64,000 bases of DNA. Source: Marinibaculum pumilum. GTDB taxonomy: Bacteria; Pseudomonadota; Alphaproteobacteria; Ferrovibrionales; Ferrovibrionaceae. Positions 24,475 to 33,309 of this stretch are shown piece after piece. The notes beneath the pieces were generated by a model. It was not told the origin of the DNA. It saw nothing but the letters and a program-made list of their open reading frames with translations, and searched no databases. The stretch spans positions 62,001 through 126,000 of the forward strand of contig NZ_JBHRTR010000009.1 in NCBI RefSeq assembly GCF_042646425.1, written 5' to 3'. Made by a program: the position numbers and the translations under genes. Numbering within the stretch: the first letter of the stretch is position 1; each line of letters starts with the position of its first letter.

Positions 24475-27400
24475 ATGAGCGGGGTTGCCCCCAACCTGAC
24501 GACGCACAGCGCAGGCGGCGGCCTGCCGCGGCGGCTGCTGATCGCCAATCGCGGCGAGATCGCGATCCGCATCGCCCATGCGGCGGCGGAGCTGGGGATC
24601 GAGACGGTCGCCGTCTTTGCCGAGGACGATGCCGGTGCCCTGCACCTGCGCAAGGCGGACCGGGCGGTGGCGATCGGCGCGGCCGGCGTGCGCGCCTATC
24701 TGGACGCCGCGCGGCTGGTCGCGCTGGCGGCGGAAGCCGGCTGCGACGCCGTGCATCCCGGCTATGGCTTCCTCAGCGAGAATGCCGGTTTTGCCCGCGC
24801 CTGCATCGATGCCGGCCTGACCTTCGTCGGCCCGGCGCCGGCAACCCTGGACCTGTTCGGCGACAAGGCGGCGGCGCGACGCCTCGCGGCGGAGGCCGGG
24901 GTGCCGCTGCTGCCCGGCACCGGCGGCGCTACCAGCCTGGACGAGGCGGCCGCGTTTCTGGAGAACCTGGGGCCGGGCGGGGCGGTGATGGTGAAGGCCC
25001 TGGCCGGCGGTGGCGGCCGCGGCATGCGGGCGGTCACCGACCCGGCGGCGCTGGCCGACGCCTTTGACCGCTGCCGGGCGGAGGCGGAAGGCGCCTTCGG
25101 CCGCGGCGACCTTTATGTTGAGCGGCTGATCCGCAGCGCTCGCCATATCGAAGTGCAGGTGGTCGGCGACGGCAGCGGCGCGGTGGCGCATCTGTGGGAG
25201 CGCGAATGCACCATCCAGCGCCGCAACCAGAAGGTGGTCGAGATCGCGCCGGCGCCGGGCCTGAATGCGGCGCTGCGGCAGCGCCTGATCGACGCCGCCT
25301 GCCGGCTGGCCGGGCATGCTTCCTATCGCAACCTGGGTACCTTCGAGTTCCTGGTCGACCGCGACGCCGTCGGGTGTGACGGGGCGGATGCCGATGGCGC
25401 CTTCGCCTTCATCGAGGCCAATCCCCGCCTGCAGGTGGAGCATACGGTGACCGAGCAGGTCACCGGCCATGACCTGGTGAAGCTGCAGCTGCGCATCGCC
25501 GGCGGCGCCTCCCTCGCCGAATTGGGCCTGGACCGCGACCCGGAACCGCCCCGCGGCCATGCCATCCAGCTGCGCATCAACGCGGAAAGCATGGATGCGC
25601 AGGGCGAGGTGAAGCCGGCCGGCGGCACCCTGTCCGCCTTCGAGATCCCCTTCGGCCCCGGCGTACGGGTCGATACCTGCGGCCATGCCGGCTTTCGCGC
25701 CAGCCCGAACTACGATTCGCTGCTGGCGAAGCTGATCGGCCATGCGCCCGGCGATTTTGCGGATGCGGTCGCGCGCACCTACCGCGCGCTCTGCGAGTTC
25801 CGCATCGAAGGGGTGGCGACCAACATCCCGGTGCTGCAGAACCTGCTGCGCCATCCGGCCTTTGTCGCCAATGACGTCGATACCGGCTTCCTGCAGGCCC
25901 ATGCCGCGGGACTGGCGCAGGCCGGCGACAGCCATCCGGTGCGCTATGCCGCGGCCGCGGCGGGTGAGGCGGTGGCCGCCGGTGCGGTCGCCCGGGCTGC
26001 GCCGGAAGGCACAGTCGCGTTGGCCGCACCGCTGCTGGGTACGGTCTCCGGCCTGCTGGTCGCCGAAGGCGATGAGGTCCGCGCCGGGCAGCCGGTCGTC
26101 GTGCTGGAGGCGATGAAGATGGAGCATGTGGTCGCGGCGGAGACCGCGGGCCGCATCCATTCCCTGGCGGCGGCGATCGGCGACACGGTGGCGGAGGGCG
26201 GTGCGCTTGCCTTCGTCCTGCCCGGGGAGGTTGGCGATGGCGGCACCGCGGAGGATCGCCAGGTCGATCCCGATCACATCCGCCCCGACCTGGCGGAGAC
26301 GCTGGCACGGATCGCGAAGACCCGGGACGAGGCGCGGCCGGCGGCGGTGGCGCGACGGCGCAAGACCGGCCAGCGCACCGCGCGGGAGAATATCGCCGAC
26401 CTGGTCGATCCCGGCAGCTTCCTGGAATACGGCTCCCTGGTGCTGGCGGCCCGGCAGTCGCGCAACACGATCGAGGAACTGATCGACCGCACGCCGGCCG
26501 ACGGCCTGGTGGCCGGCGTGGCGACGGTCAACGGCGAGCTGTTCCCCGGCGAGCGCGGCCGCGCCGCGGTGATGTCCTACGACTACACCGTCCTGGCCGG
26601 CACCCAGGGCATGAAGAACCACGAGAAGACCGACCGCCTGCTGGACGTGGTGCGCCGGCGGCGCCTGCCGTTGCTGTTCTTCACTGAGGGCGGTGGCGGC
26701 CGGCCCGGCGATACCGACGTGATCACCGCCGGCGGCCTGCACACGCCGACCTTCCACAACCTGGCGGGCCTGAGCGGCCTGGTGCCGCTGGTCGGCATCA
26801 ATTCCGGCCGCTGCTTCGCCGGCAATGCCGCGATCCTGGGCTGCTGCGACGTCATCATCGCCACCGAGAATTCGAACATCGGCATGGGCGGCCCGGCCAT
26901 GATCGAGGGCGGCGGGCTCGGCGTCTTCAAGCCGGAGGAGGTCGGGCCGATGTCGGTGCAGGTGCCGAACGGCGTGGTCGACATCGCCGTCGCGGACGAG
27001 GCGGAGGCGGTCGCCGTGGCGAAGCAGTACCTGTCCTATTTCCAGGGGCCGGTGGCGGACTGGGACTGCGCCGACCAGCGGCTGCTGCGCCATGTGGTGC
27101 CGGAGAACCGGCGCCGCACCTACGAGGTGCGCGACGCGATCGACCTGATGGCGGATACCGGCTCGGTGCTGGAACTGCGCCGCGCCTACGGCATCGGCAT
27201 GATCACCTGCCTGATCCGGGTGGAAGGCCGGCCGTTGGGGGTGATCGCCAACAATCCGCAGCATCTGGGCGGCGCCATCGACACGCCGGCGGCGGACAAG
27301 GCGGCGCGCTTCATGCAGCTCTGCGACGCCCACGACATACCGGTCATGTTCCTCTGCGACACGCCGGGCAACATGGTCGGGCCGGAGGCGGAGAAGACCG

Positions 27401-27834
27401 GCCTGGTGCGCCATTGCTGCCGCCTGTTCCTGGTCGGCGCCAACATGACCGTGCCGTTCTTCACCGTCGTGCTGCGCAAGGGCTATGGCCTGGGCGCACA
27501 GGGGATGGCGGGCGGCGGCTTCCACAAGCCCTTGTTCCTGGTTTCCTGGCCCACCGGCGAGTTCGGCGGCATGGGGCTGGAGGGCGCCGTGCGGCTGGGC
27601 TTCCGCGACCGGCTGGCGGCGATCGCCGACCCCGAAGAACGGGAGGCGGAATACCAGCGCCTGGTCGACGAGATGTATGGCAAGGGCAAGGCGCTGAGCG
27701 CGGCCTCCCTGTTCGAGATCGACGAAGTGATCGACCCCGCCGATACCCGCGCCTGGATCATGGGCTCCATCGACCAGGCGCCGGAGGGGCCGCCGCGGGA
27801 CGGCAAGAAGCACGCCTGGATCGACGCCTGGTAG
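24475..27834 (+). CDS. Single-chain biotin-dependent acyl-CoA carboxylase (BC-BCCP-CT)
   Basis: This 1119-residue polypeptide contains all three parts of a biotin-dependent carboxylase. Biotin carboxylase occupies about residues 15-465 (LLIANRGEIAIRI, ATP-grasp loop KALAGGGGRGM at K174, FIEANPRLQVEHTVTEQVTG). The biotinyl domain follows, with K548 in EAMKMEHV. The carboxyltransferase occupies about 590-1119 (GINSGRCFAGNAAILGCCDV, MGGPAMIEGGGLG, CDTPGNM, LRKGYGLGAQGM). This order matches the single-chain long-chain acyl-CoA carboxylases known from mycobacteria and Rhodopseudomonas. The start at 24475 has GGAGG five bases upstream; an ATG at 24451 overlaps the dctM stop. The acyl-CoA substrate is not established. 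Confidence 0.9.
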   Translation: MSGVAPNLTTHSAGGGLPRRLLIANRGEIAIRIAHAAAELGIETVAVFAEDDAGALHLRKADRAVAIGAAGVRAYLDAARLVALAAEAGCDAVHPGYGFLSENAGFARACIDAGLTFVGPAPATLDLFGDKAAARRLAAEAGVPLLPGTGGATSLDEAAAFLENLGPGGAVMVKALAGGGGRGMRAVTDPAALADAFDRCRAEAEGAFGRGDLYVERLIRSARHIEVQVVGDGSGAVAHLWERECTIQRRNQKVVEIAPAPGLNAALRQRLIDAACRLAGHASYRNLGTFEFLVDRDAVGCDGADADGAFAFIEANPRLQVEHTVTEQVTGHDLVKLQLRIAGGASLAELGLDRDPEPPRGHAIQLRINAESMDAQGEVKPAGGTLSAFEIPFGPGVRVDTCGHAGFRASPNYDSLLAKLIGHAPGDFADAVARTYRALCEFRIEGVATNIPVLQNLLRHPAFVANDVDTGFLQAHAAGLAQAGDSHPVRYAAAAAGEAVAAGAVARAAPEGTVALAAPLLGTVSGLLVAEGDEVRAGQPVVVLEAMKMEHVVAAETAGRIHSLAAAIGDTVAEGGALAFVLPGEVGDGGTAEDRQVDPDHIRPDLAETLARIAKTRDEARPAAVARRRKTGQRTARENIADLVDPGSFLEYGSLVLAARQSRNTIEELIDRTPADGLVAGVATVNGELFPGERGRAAVMSYDYTVLAGTQGMKNHEKTDRLLDVVRRRRLPLLFFTEGGGGRPGDTDVITAGGLHTPTFHNLAGLSGLVPLVGINSGRCFAGNAAILGCCDVIIATENSNIGMGGPAMIEGGGLGVFKPEEVGPMSVQVPNGVVDIAVADEAEAVAVAKQYLSYFQGPVADWDCADQRLLRHVVPENRRRTYEVRDAIDLMADTGSVLELRRAYGIGMITCLIRVEGRPLGVIANNPQHLGGAIDTPAADKAARFMQLCDAHDIPVMFLCDTPGNMVGPEAEKTGLVRHCCRLFLVGANMTVPFFTVVLRKGYGLGAQGMAGGGFHKPLFLVSWPTGEFGGMGLEGAVRLGFRDRLAAIADPEEREAEYQRLVDEMYGKGKALSAASLFEIDEVIDPADTRAWIMGSIDQAPEGPPRDGKKHAWIDAW

Positions 27835-27873
27835 GCCCAGGCCGCCTGCGTGACAACGGGAGGGAGCACCACG

Positions 27874-29487
27874 ATGACCGAGCCGCATATCGACCCGCGC
27901 ATCGCAACGCCCGAGGACTGCGTGACCGGCGTCCTGATCGACCGCTGGGCGGCATCGCAGCCGGACAAGGTCTATGCCGTCTTTCCCGACGGCTCGGAAT
28001 GGACCTATGGCGAGCTGCGTGACCGGGTGCGCCGCACGGCGCTGGGCCTGCAGCGGCTGGGGGTGCGGCAGGGCGACCATGTGGTGAGCTGGCTGCCGAA
28101 CGGCCCCGACGCGCTGCGGGTCTGGTACGCGCTGAACTATCTGGGCGCGGTCTATGTCCCGATCAACATCGCCTATCGCGGCGGCCTGCTGGCCCATGTC
28201 ATCGAGAATTCGGACGCCAGCCTGATCGTCGCCCATGCCGACCTGGCACCGCGCCTGGCGGAGGTCGACCGCGCGCAGCTGCGCACCCTGGTCTGCCTGT
28301 CGGGGAAACTGGAGGCCTGCGGCGACCTGGAGGTTCTGGGCGCCGATGTGCTCGATCCTGAGGAGGGGGAACTGGCGCCGCTGGAGCGGCCGGTGATGCC
28401 CTGGGACACCCAGTCGATCATCTACACCTCGGGCACCACGGGGCCGTCGAAGGGGGTGATGTCGTCCTACCTGCACCTCTACACCACCGGCGCGGTGCTG
28501 CCGAACCTGACCGGCGACGACCGCTACATGGTGAACCTGCCGCTGTTCCATGTCGGCGGCACCCTGCCGGCGCATATCATGCTGGCCAAGGGCGGCTCGA
28601 TCAGCATCGTCGAGAGCTTCAATACCGAGAGCTTCTGGCCGACGGTGCGCCGCACCGGCACCACTTTCGTCGTGCTGCTGGGGGTGATGGCGCAGTTCCT
28701 GGCGAAGCAGCCGCCGAAGCCGGACGACGGCGACAACCCGCTGCGCACTGTGATGCTGGTGCCGTTCGACTTCGACCAGCGCGAATTCTCGAAGCGGTTC
28801 GGGCTGCACTCCTTCACCGTCTTCAACATGAGCGAGATCTCCTGCCCGATCATCTCGGAGCTCGATCCGACCCAGATCCATTCCGCCGGCCGGCCGCGGG
28901 CCGGCGTGGAATGCCGGGTGGTGGACGAGAATGACTGCGAGCTGCCGGCGGGCGAAATCGGCGAGCTGGTGATCCGCGCCGACTGTCCCTGGACGATGAA
29001 CCACGGCTACTACAAGAACTCGGAGGCGACGGCGCGCGCCTGGCGCAACGGCTGGTTCCATACCGGCGACGGTTTCCGCCGCGACGAGGCGGGCAACTTC
29101 TACTTCGTCGACCGGATGAAGGATGCGATCCGTCGACGCGGCGAGAACATCTCCTCCTACGAGGTGGAGGCGGAGGTGCTGGCCCATCCTGCGGTCAACG
29201 AATGCGCCGCCATCGCGGTGCGCAGCGATGTCAGCGAGGACGAGGTGATGGTGGTGGTTGCCCCGGTACCCGGCCAGGAGGTCGACCCGGCGGCGCTGCT
29301 GGAGTTCCTGATCCCCCGGATGGCGCATTTCATGGTGCCCCGCTTCGTGCGTATCGTCGACGAACTGCCGAAGACCCCGACACAGAAGGTGCGCAAGACC
29401 GTGCTGCGCGACGACGGCATCACATCCGACACCTGGGACCGCGAGGCGGCCGGCATCCGCATCCGGCGCGAGAAGCTGGGTGCCTGA
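27874..29487 (+). CDS. AMP-dependent acyl-CoA synthetase
   Basis: This 537-residue enzyme activates a carboxylic acid with ATP and CoA. The phosphate loop YTSGTTGPSKG spans residues 184-194. Other landmarks are NLPLFHVGG, the region FNMSEISCPI at the position of the A5 motif, GWFHTGDGFRRDEAGNFYFVDR (A7/A8) and KTPTQKVRKTVLR with the C-terminal catalytic lysine. The ATG follows CGGGAGGGAG. It is between the single-chain carboxylase and TetR genes, which suggests that it makes the CoA ester carboxylated by the neighbours. Confidence 0.88.
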   Translation: MTEPHIDPRIATPEDCVTGVLIDRWAASQPDKVYAVFPDGSEWTYGELRDRVRRTALGLQRLGVRQGDHVVSWLPNGPDALRVWYALNYLGAVYVPINIAYRGGLLAHVIENSDASLIVAHADLAPRLAEVDRAQLRTLVCLSGKLEACGDLEVLGADVLDPEEGELAPLERPVMPWDTQSIIYTSGTTGPSKGVMSSYLHLYTTGAVLPNLTGDDRYMVNLPLFHVGGTLPAHIMLAKGGSISIVESFNTESFWPTVRRTGTTFVVLLGVMAQFLAKQPPKPDDGDNPLRTVMLVPFDFDQREFSKRFGLHSFTVFNMSEISCPIISELDPTQIHSAGRPRAGVECRVVDENDCELPAGEIGELVIRADCPWTMNHGYYKNSEATARAWRNGWFHTGDGFRRDEAGNFYFVDRMKDAIRRRGENISSYEVEAEVLAHPAVNECAAIAVRSDVSEDEVMVVVAPVPGQEVDPAALLEFLIPRMAHFMVPRFVRIVDELPKTPTQKVRKTVLRDDGITSDTWDREAAGIRIRREKLGA

Positions 29488-30151
29488 CCGCGCCGCCACC
29501 GCCGGCAGTGCAGGCGCCGGCGGCGCGACTCCGATCCGGCGCCGCCAGGCCGACCGCCGGGCGGAGAGCGACCGCCGGATGATGCGGGCGGCGATCTCCC
29601 TGATCGCCGCCAACGGCTCCAAGGGAGTCAGCATGGCGCAGATCGGCATGGCGGCGGGCTTCAGCCGCGGCCTGCCGGCGGAGCGCTTCGGCACCAAGCT
29701 GGCACTGCTGGAGGCGGTGGTCGATGTCATCGAGGCCTGGTTCACCCGCCGGGTGCCCGGCATCCTGGCCGGCCGGACCGGGCTCGCCGCGCTGGAGGCG
29801 CGGATCCTGGGCCATATGGAATCGGTCCGCGATTCCTCGGAAGCGGCGATCGCGCTCTACCACCTGATGGTGGAGGCGATGGCGACGGAGCCGGAGTTGC
29901 AGGCGCGCATCACCCGGCTCAACGCCGGCTATCGCGCCGGCATGCTGCTGCACCTGCAGGAGGCCCGGGCGGCGGGCGAGCTGCGGCCCGGGGTCGATAT
30001 GGAGGCGCATGCGATGGCGATCGTCAGCGGCATGCACGGCACGGCGATCCAGGCGGTGATCGACGGCGAGACCGCCGCCCTGGGCCCGCGCGCCAGATAC
30101 CTGGCGGAGGTGCTGATCACGGCGATACGGGCGGAGGACGGGACGCGATGA
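29480..30151 (+). CDS. TetR family transcriptional regulator
   Basis: This 223-residue protein starts at a GTG overlapping the ligase stop by 8 bases. The DNA-binding domain covers residues about 30-75: MMRAAISLIAANGSKGVSMAQIGMAAGFSRGLPAERFGTKLALL is the helix-turn-helix, with RGLPAERFGTK as recognition helix region. The C-terminal ligand-binding domain is helical. Both ends overlap adjacent genes (next gene as ATGA), so the regulator is expressed with the operon it probably controls. A CoA ester or the free acid is the likely effector. Confidence 0.85.
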   Translation: MPDRAATAGSAGAGGATPIRRRQADRRAESDRRMMRAAISLIAANGSKGVSMAQIGMAAGFSRGLPAERFGTKLALLEAVVDVIEAWFTRRVPGILAGRTGLAALEARILGHMESVRDSSEAAIALYHLMVEAMATEPELQARITRLNAGYRAGMLLHLQEARAAGELRPGVDMEAHAMAIVSGMHGTAIQAVIDGETAALGPRARYLAEVLITAIRAEDGTR

Positions 30152-31719
30152 GTGCGGCGACGACGGCGCAGGCGGAGATGCGCGACCTGCTGGACCTCCT
30201 GGAGGCGGAGCAGGCGCAGCTGGCCGATGCCGCGCGCCCCGACGCGGTGGCACGCCAGCACCGCCGCGCGGCGATGACCGCGCGGGAGCGGATCGCCGCG
30301 CTCTGCGACCCCGGCAGCTTCGAGGAGCTGGGCGGCCTGGTGCGCGAAGCCGCGGATGCCCGGCTCGACAAGCCGGCGGACGGCCTGGTCGCCGGCATGG
30401 CCCGCATCGACGGCCGCTGGGTGACGGTGATTGCGCAGGACTTCACCGTGCAGGGCGGTTCCTCCGGCGTGCTGGGCAGCGAGAAGATCGAGCGCGCGGC
30501 GAAGGGCGCGATGCGCCAGGGCACGCCGCTGGTGATGCTGCTGGACGGCGGCGGCCACCGCATCCAGACCGGCCAGGATTCACGGCATTTCGCGCTGGCC
30601 AACCCGCTGTTCCACGACCTGGCCCGGATGTCCGGCTGGGTGCCGATGGTGGCCGCGATGCTGGGCGCCGGCTTCGCCGGGCCGACCAACTATGCCGGCC
30701 TGGCCGATTTCGTGGTGATGGTGCGCGGCCAGTCCTGCATGGGCCTGGCGGGCCCGGCCCTGGTGAAGGCCGGCACCGGCGAGGAGATCGACATCGAGGC
30801 CCTGGGCGGCGCCGCGGCCCAGGTCGACCGCAACGGCCTGGCCGATCTCGGCGTTGCGGACGAGGGCGAAGCGCTGGATGCGGTGCGGCGCTTCCTGTCC
30901 TACCTGCCGTCGAACGCGCAAGAGCCGCTGCCGATGACCCCGGCACCGGCGGAGGATGCGGCGCGTGACGCAGGGCTGCTGGACCTGGTGCCGGCAAATA
31001 CCCGCAAGGCCTATGACGTGCGCAAGGTGGCGGCGCTGATCGCCGACCCGGACAGCCTGTTCGAGATCAAGCCGACCTATGCCCGCAACGCGGTGACGGC
31101 CTTCGCCCGGCTGGGCGGCCGCCCCGTTGGCATCATCGCCAACCAGCCGATGCAGATGGGCGGCATGCTGACCTCCCCCGCCTGCGAGAAGATCGCCCAT
31201 TTCGTGGCAATCTGCGACGCCTATGGCCTGCCGCTGGTCTACCTGATCGACGTGCCCGGCTTCTCCATCGGCTCCGCGGCGGAGAAGAGCCAGCTGGGCC
31301 GCCGCAGCGCGAAGCTGATCTACGAGCTGGGCCATGCGACCGTGCCGCGGATCTCCCTGGTGCTGCGCAAGGGCTATGGCCTGGGCTATTTCGCGATGTG
31401 CGGCGGCCGCAGCTTCGACGCCGATGCAGCCCTCGCCTGGCCGACGGCGGAGATCTGCGCGATGTCGATCGAGGGCGCGGTGAACGTCGCCTACCGCAAG
31501 GAGATCGAGCGCAGCCCCGACCCGGAGGCCCGCCGCGCCGAGCTGGTGGCGGAGATGCGCGCCCGCATCACCCCGCTGGGCGGCGCGGAGGGCTTCGGCC
31601 TGGACGACGTGATCGACCCCCGCACCACCCGCGCCCGCCTGATCGCGGTGCTGGAGCGCAGCCCCGCCCGCCGCCAGAACCCGATGCCGCCGAAGTTTCG
31701 GTCGATCGTGCCGATCTAA
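30148..31719 (+). CDS. Acyl-CoA carboxylase carboxyltransferase subunit (second copy)
   Basis: This 523-residue protein is a stand-alone carboxyltransferase transferring CO2 from carboxybiotin to an acyl-CoA. It has the two crotonase-like halves: N-terminal ALCDPGSFEELGGL, FTVQGGSSGVLGSEKIERA and FAGPTNYAGLADFVVM; C-terminal GRPVGIIANQPMQMGG, VYLIDVPGFSIGSAAEK and LRKGYGLGYFAMCGG. There is no biotinyl or biotin carboxylase domain here. Its start overlaps the TetR stop as ATGA. It may use the biotin of the single-chain carboxylase, the 73-residue carrier at 9229-9450, or subunits elsewhere. Confidence 0.88.
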   Translation: MSAATTAQAEMRDLLDLLEAEQAQLADAARPDAVARQHRRAAMTARERIAALCDPGSFEELGGLVREAADARLDKPADGLVAGMARIDGRWVTVIAQDFTVQGGSSGVLGSEKIERAAKGAMRQGTPLVMLLDGGGHRIQTGQDSRHFALANPLFHDLARMSGWVPMVAAMLGAGFAGPTNYAGLADFVVMVRGQSCMGLAGPALVKAGTGEEIDIEALGGAAAQVDRNGLADLGVADEGEALDAVRRFLSYLPSNAQEPLPMTPAPAEDAARDAGLLDLVPANTRKAYDVRKVAALIADPDSLFEIKPTYARNAVTAFARLGGRPVGIIANQPMQMGGMLTSPACEKIAHFVAICDAYGLPLVYLIDVPGFSIGSAAEKSQLGRRSAKLIYELGHATVPRISLVLRKGYGLGYFAMCGGRSFDADAALAWPTAEICAMSIEGAVNVAYRKEIERSPDPEARRAELVAEMRARITPLGGAEGFGLDDVIDPRTTRARLIAVLERSPARRQNPMPPKFRSIVPI

Positions 31720-31762
31720 GGGGGCAGCGGCAGGGCCGCATGAGCCGAACCCACGCCGTCGT

Positions 31763-31781
31763 CCTCGGGCCAAGCCCGAGG
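31763..31781. repeat. Palindromic hairpin CCTCGGG-N5-CCCGAGG
   Basis: The 7-bp arms CCTCGGG and CCCGAGG flank a CCAAG loop, 44 bases after the carboxyltransferase stop. The same arm sequence recurs in the inverted repeat at 33312-33399, so this is probably a single member of one extragenic palindromic family. It may also act as a terminator. The rest of 31720-31960 holds nothing I recognise. Confidence 0.5.
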
Positions 31782-31960
31782 AGGACGGAACCGGTGATGG
31801 TGTGGCGGGGAACCAACGGCCGCGACGCGGCCCTACGCCAGCCGCCGCGCCGTCGCACTCCCCGCCTTCGACAGATCATCCTCACCGCAATCGCCGGCCA
31901 TGGTGCCTGCACAGGGCGTGGAACTCCCGCTCCAGGCCGGCGGCAGGGCCTTTCGTACGC

Positions 31961-32016
31961 ATATATGCAGGCAAATACCTGCATGTATTGACATGCAGGT
32001 ATTGGCCTGCATATAT
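31961..32016 (+). promoter_or_regulatory. Nested palindromic operator-promoter of the ArsR operon
   Basis: Two 25-base arms (31961-31985 and 31992-32016) are inverted copies with one mismatch, separated by a 6-base centre TATTGA. Each arm is itself a dyad TGCAGG-N6-CCTGCA, giving four TGCAGG half-sites. A consensus -35 TTGACA (31988-31993) sits over the centre and the -10-like TATATG (32012-32017) at the right edge. A bound repressor would cover the whole promoter. Confidence 0.7.
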
Positions 32017-32042
32017 GAATCTCGTCGCGGATGGAGACAGCG

Positions 32043-32363
32043 ATGGATGACGACAAGGTGTTCAAGGCCCTGGCCGATCCCGGCCGCAGGACCCTGCTCG
32101 ATCGTCTTTGCGAAGCGAACGGTCAGACGCTCGGGCAGCTCTGCGAGGCCATGGACATGAAGCGCCAGTCCGTGAGCCAGCATCTCGACATTCTGGAACA
32201 GGCCAATCTCATCAGCACGGTGCGACGCGGGCGGGAGAAGCGGCACTTCATCAATCCGGTCCCGCTCTACGAGGTCTACGAGCGCTGGATACGGAAGTTC
32301 GAGGAAGGACGGCTGAGCCTGCTCCACGACCTGAAGCAGGAACTTGAAGGGAAGAACCGATGA
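32043..32363 (+). CDS. ArsR family transcriptional regulator
   Basis: This 106-residue winged-helix repressor begins MDDDKVFKALADPGRRTLLD. The recognition region is LGQLCEAMDMKRQSVSQHL, and the wing LISTVRRGREKRHF follows. No cysteine cluster for metal binding is visible (C24 and C34 only), so it belongs to the non-metal branch commonly paired with SRPBCC proteins. The start at 32043 has GGAGA five bases upstream; an in-frame ATG at 32031 lacks a ribosome site. Its stop overlaps the next gene as ATGA. The nested palindrome upstream is the likely autoregulatory target. Confidence 0.85.
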   Translation: MDDDKVFKALADPGRRTLLDRLCEANGQTLGQLCEAMDMKRQSVSQHLDILEQANLISTVRRGREKRHFINPVPLYEVYERWIRKFEEGRLSLLHDLKQELEGKNR

Positions 32364-32806
32364 CGGACAGATCAGCCAGTTTCGTCTATGTCACCTTTAT
32401 CCGAACAACGCCCGATAAGGTCTTCGAGGCGATCACCCGGCCGGAAATCGCCCGCCGCTACTGGGGGCACGAGAACGTCTCGAAGGACTGGCAGCCGGGC
32501 TCCGGCTGGCAGCATGTCCGCACCGACGATGCGCGGACCGTCGATCTGGTCGGGAAGGTCCTGGAAAGCGACCCGCCGAAGCGGCTCGTCATCAGCTGGG
32601 CGAACGAGAGCCAGCAGGACGATCCCGACCAGTACAGCCGGGTCGCCTTCGACATCGAAGCTCAGGGCGAGTTGGTCAAGCTGACCGTCACGCATGACGA
32701 GCTGCAGCCGGGCAGCGGCATGCTGAAGGGCATCAGCAGGGGCTGGCCGCAGGTGCTCTCGAGCATGAAGTCCTACCTCGAAACCGGGCAGGGGTTCGAC
32801 CTGTGA
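32360..32806 (+). CDS. SRPBCC (AHSA1-like) domain protein
   Basis: This 148-residue protein is a single START/Bet v1-type domain: FVYVTFIRTTPDKVFEAITRPEIARRYWG at the N-terminus, LVGKVLESDPPKRLVISW in the middle, and a C-terminal helix GWPQVLSSMKSYLETGQ. Such proteins bind hydrophobic ligands and usually follow an ArsR gene in an operon, as here. The function in this context is not known. Confidence 0.85.
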   Translation: MTDRSASFVYVTFIRTTPDKVFEAITRPEIARRYWGHENVSKDWQPGSGWQHVRTDDARTVDLVGKVLESDPPKRLVISWANESQQDDPDQYSRVAFDIEAQGELVKLTVTHDELQPGSGMLKGISRGWPQVLSSMKSYLETGQGFDL

Positions 32807-32843
32807 CGGCGCAACGGCATCTTCCGACATGCGGAGCAATGCG

Positions 32844-33263
32844 ATGAGCGGCAATATCTACAAGGGCGGCTGCGCCTGCGGTGCCATTCGCTATGAGACG
32901 ACGAGCGATCCCGTCTTCGAGAACCACTGCCAGTGCAGGGATTGCCAGAGGCGAAGCGGTACCGGGCACGGATCCTATCTGACCTTTCCGCAGCGCGCGG
33001 AGGTGCGGATCACCGGCGAAGCGTCAGAATGGCGTGTCGCCGCCGATAGCGGCAACGACAAGGTCCATGCCTTCTGTCCGACATGCGGCACCCCGGTCTA
33101 TCTGACATTCACGGCGATGCCGGAGCTGATCGCGGTCCATGCGACCAGCCTGGACGACCCGAGCCTTTTCGCGCCGCAGGCGCTCACCTACAGCATCCGC
33201 GGCCATGCATGGGATGCGATCGACGCCGGGTTGCAGACATTCGAACGGATGGTGCCGGCCTGA
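32844..33263 (+). CDS. GFA family zinc-binding protein (CENP-V/GFA fold)
   Basis: This 139-residue protein has the zinc ligands of the glutathione-dependent formaldehyde-activating enzyme family: GGCACGAIRY, HCQCRDCQRRSG and FCPTCGTPVYL. Many members are not formaldehyde-related, so the activity is open. The start at 32844 follows GCGGAGCAA; an ATG at 32829 is possible. It is 37 bases after the SRPBCC gene and probably the last gene of the ArsR operon. Confidence 0.82.
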   Translation: MSGNIYKGGCACGAIRYETTSDPVFENHCQCRDCQRRSGTGHGSYLTFPQRAEVRITGEASEWRVAADSGNDKVHAFCPTCGTPVYLTFTAMPELIAVHATSLDDPSLFAPQALTYSIRGHAWDAIDAGLQTFERMVPA

Positions 33264-33309
33264 GTCTGGCGTGGCGATCTGAGAGCAGCGCCGTGGCGGC
33301 GCCCCTGCG

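Noticed and set aside
23554..29763. Open frame of 2069 codons on the minus strand
   Set aside because: It is antisense to dctM, the single-chain carboxylase, the ligase and TetR, all with clear motifs. Its composition is that of a shadow frame.
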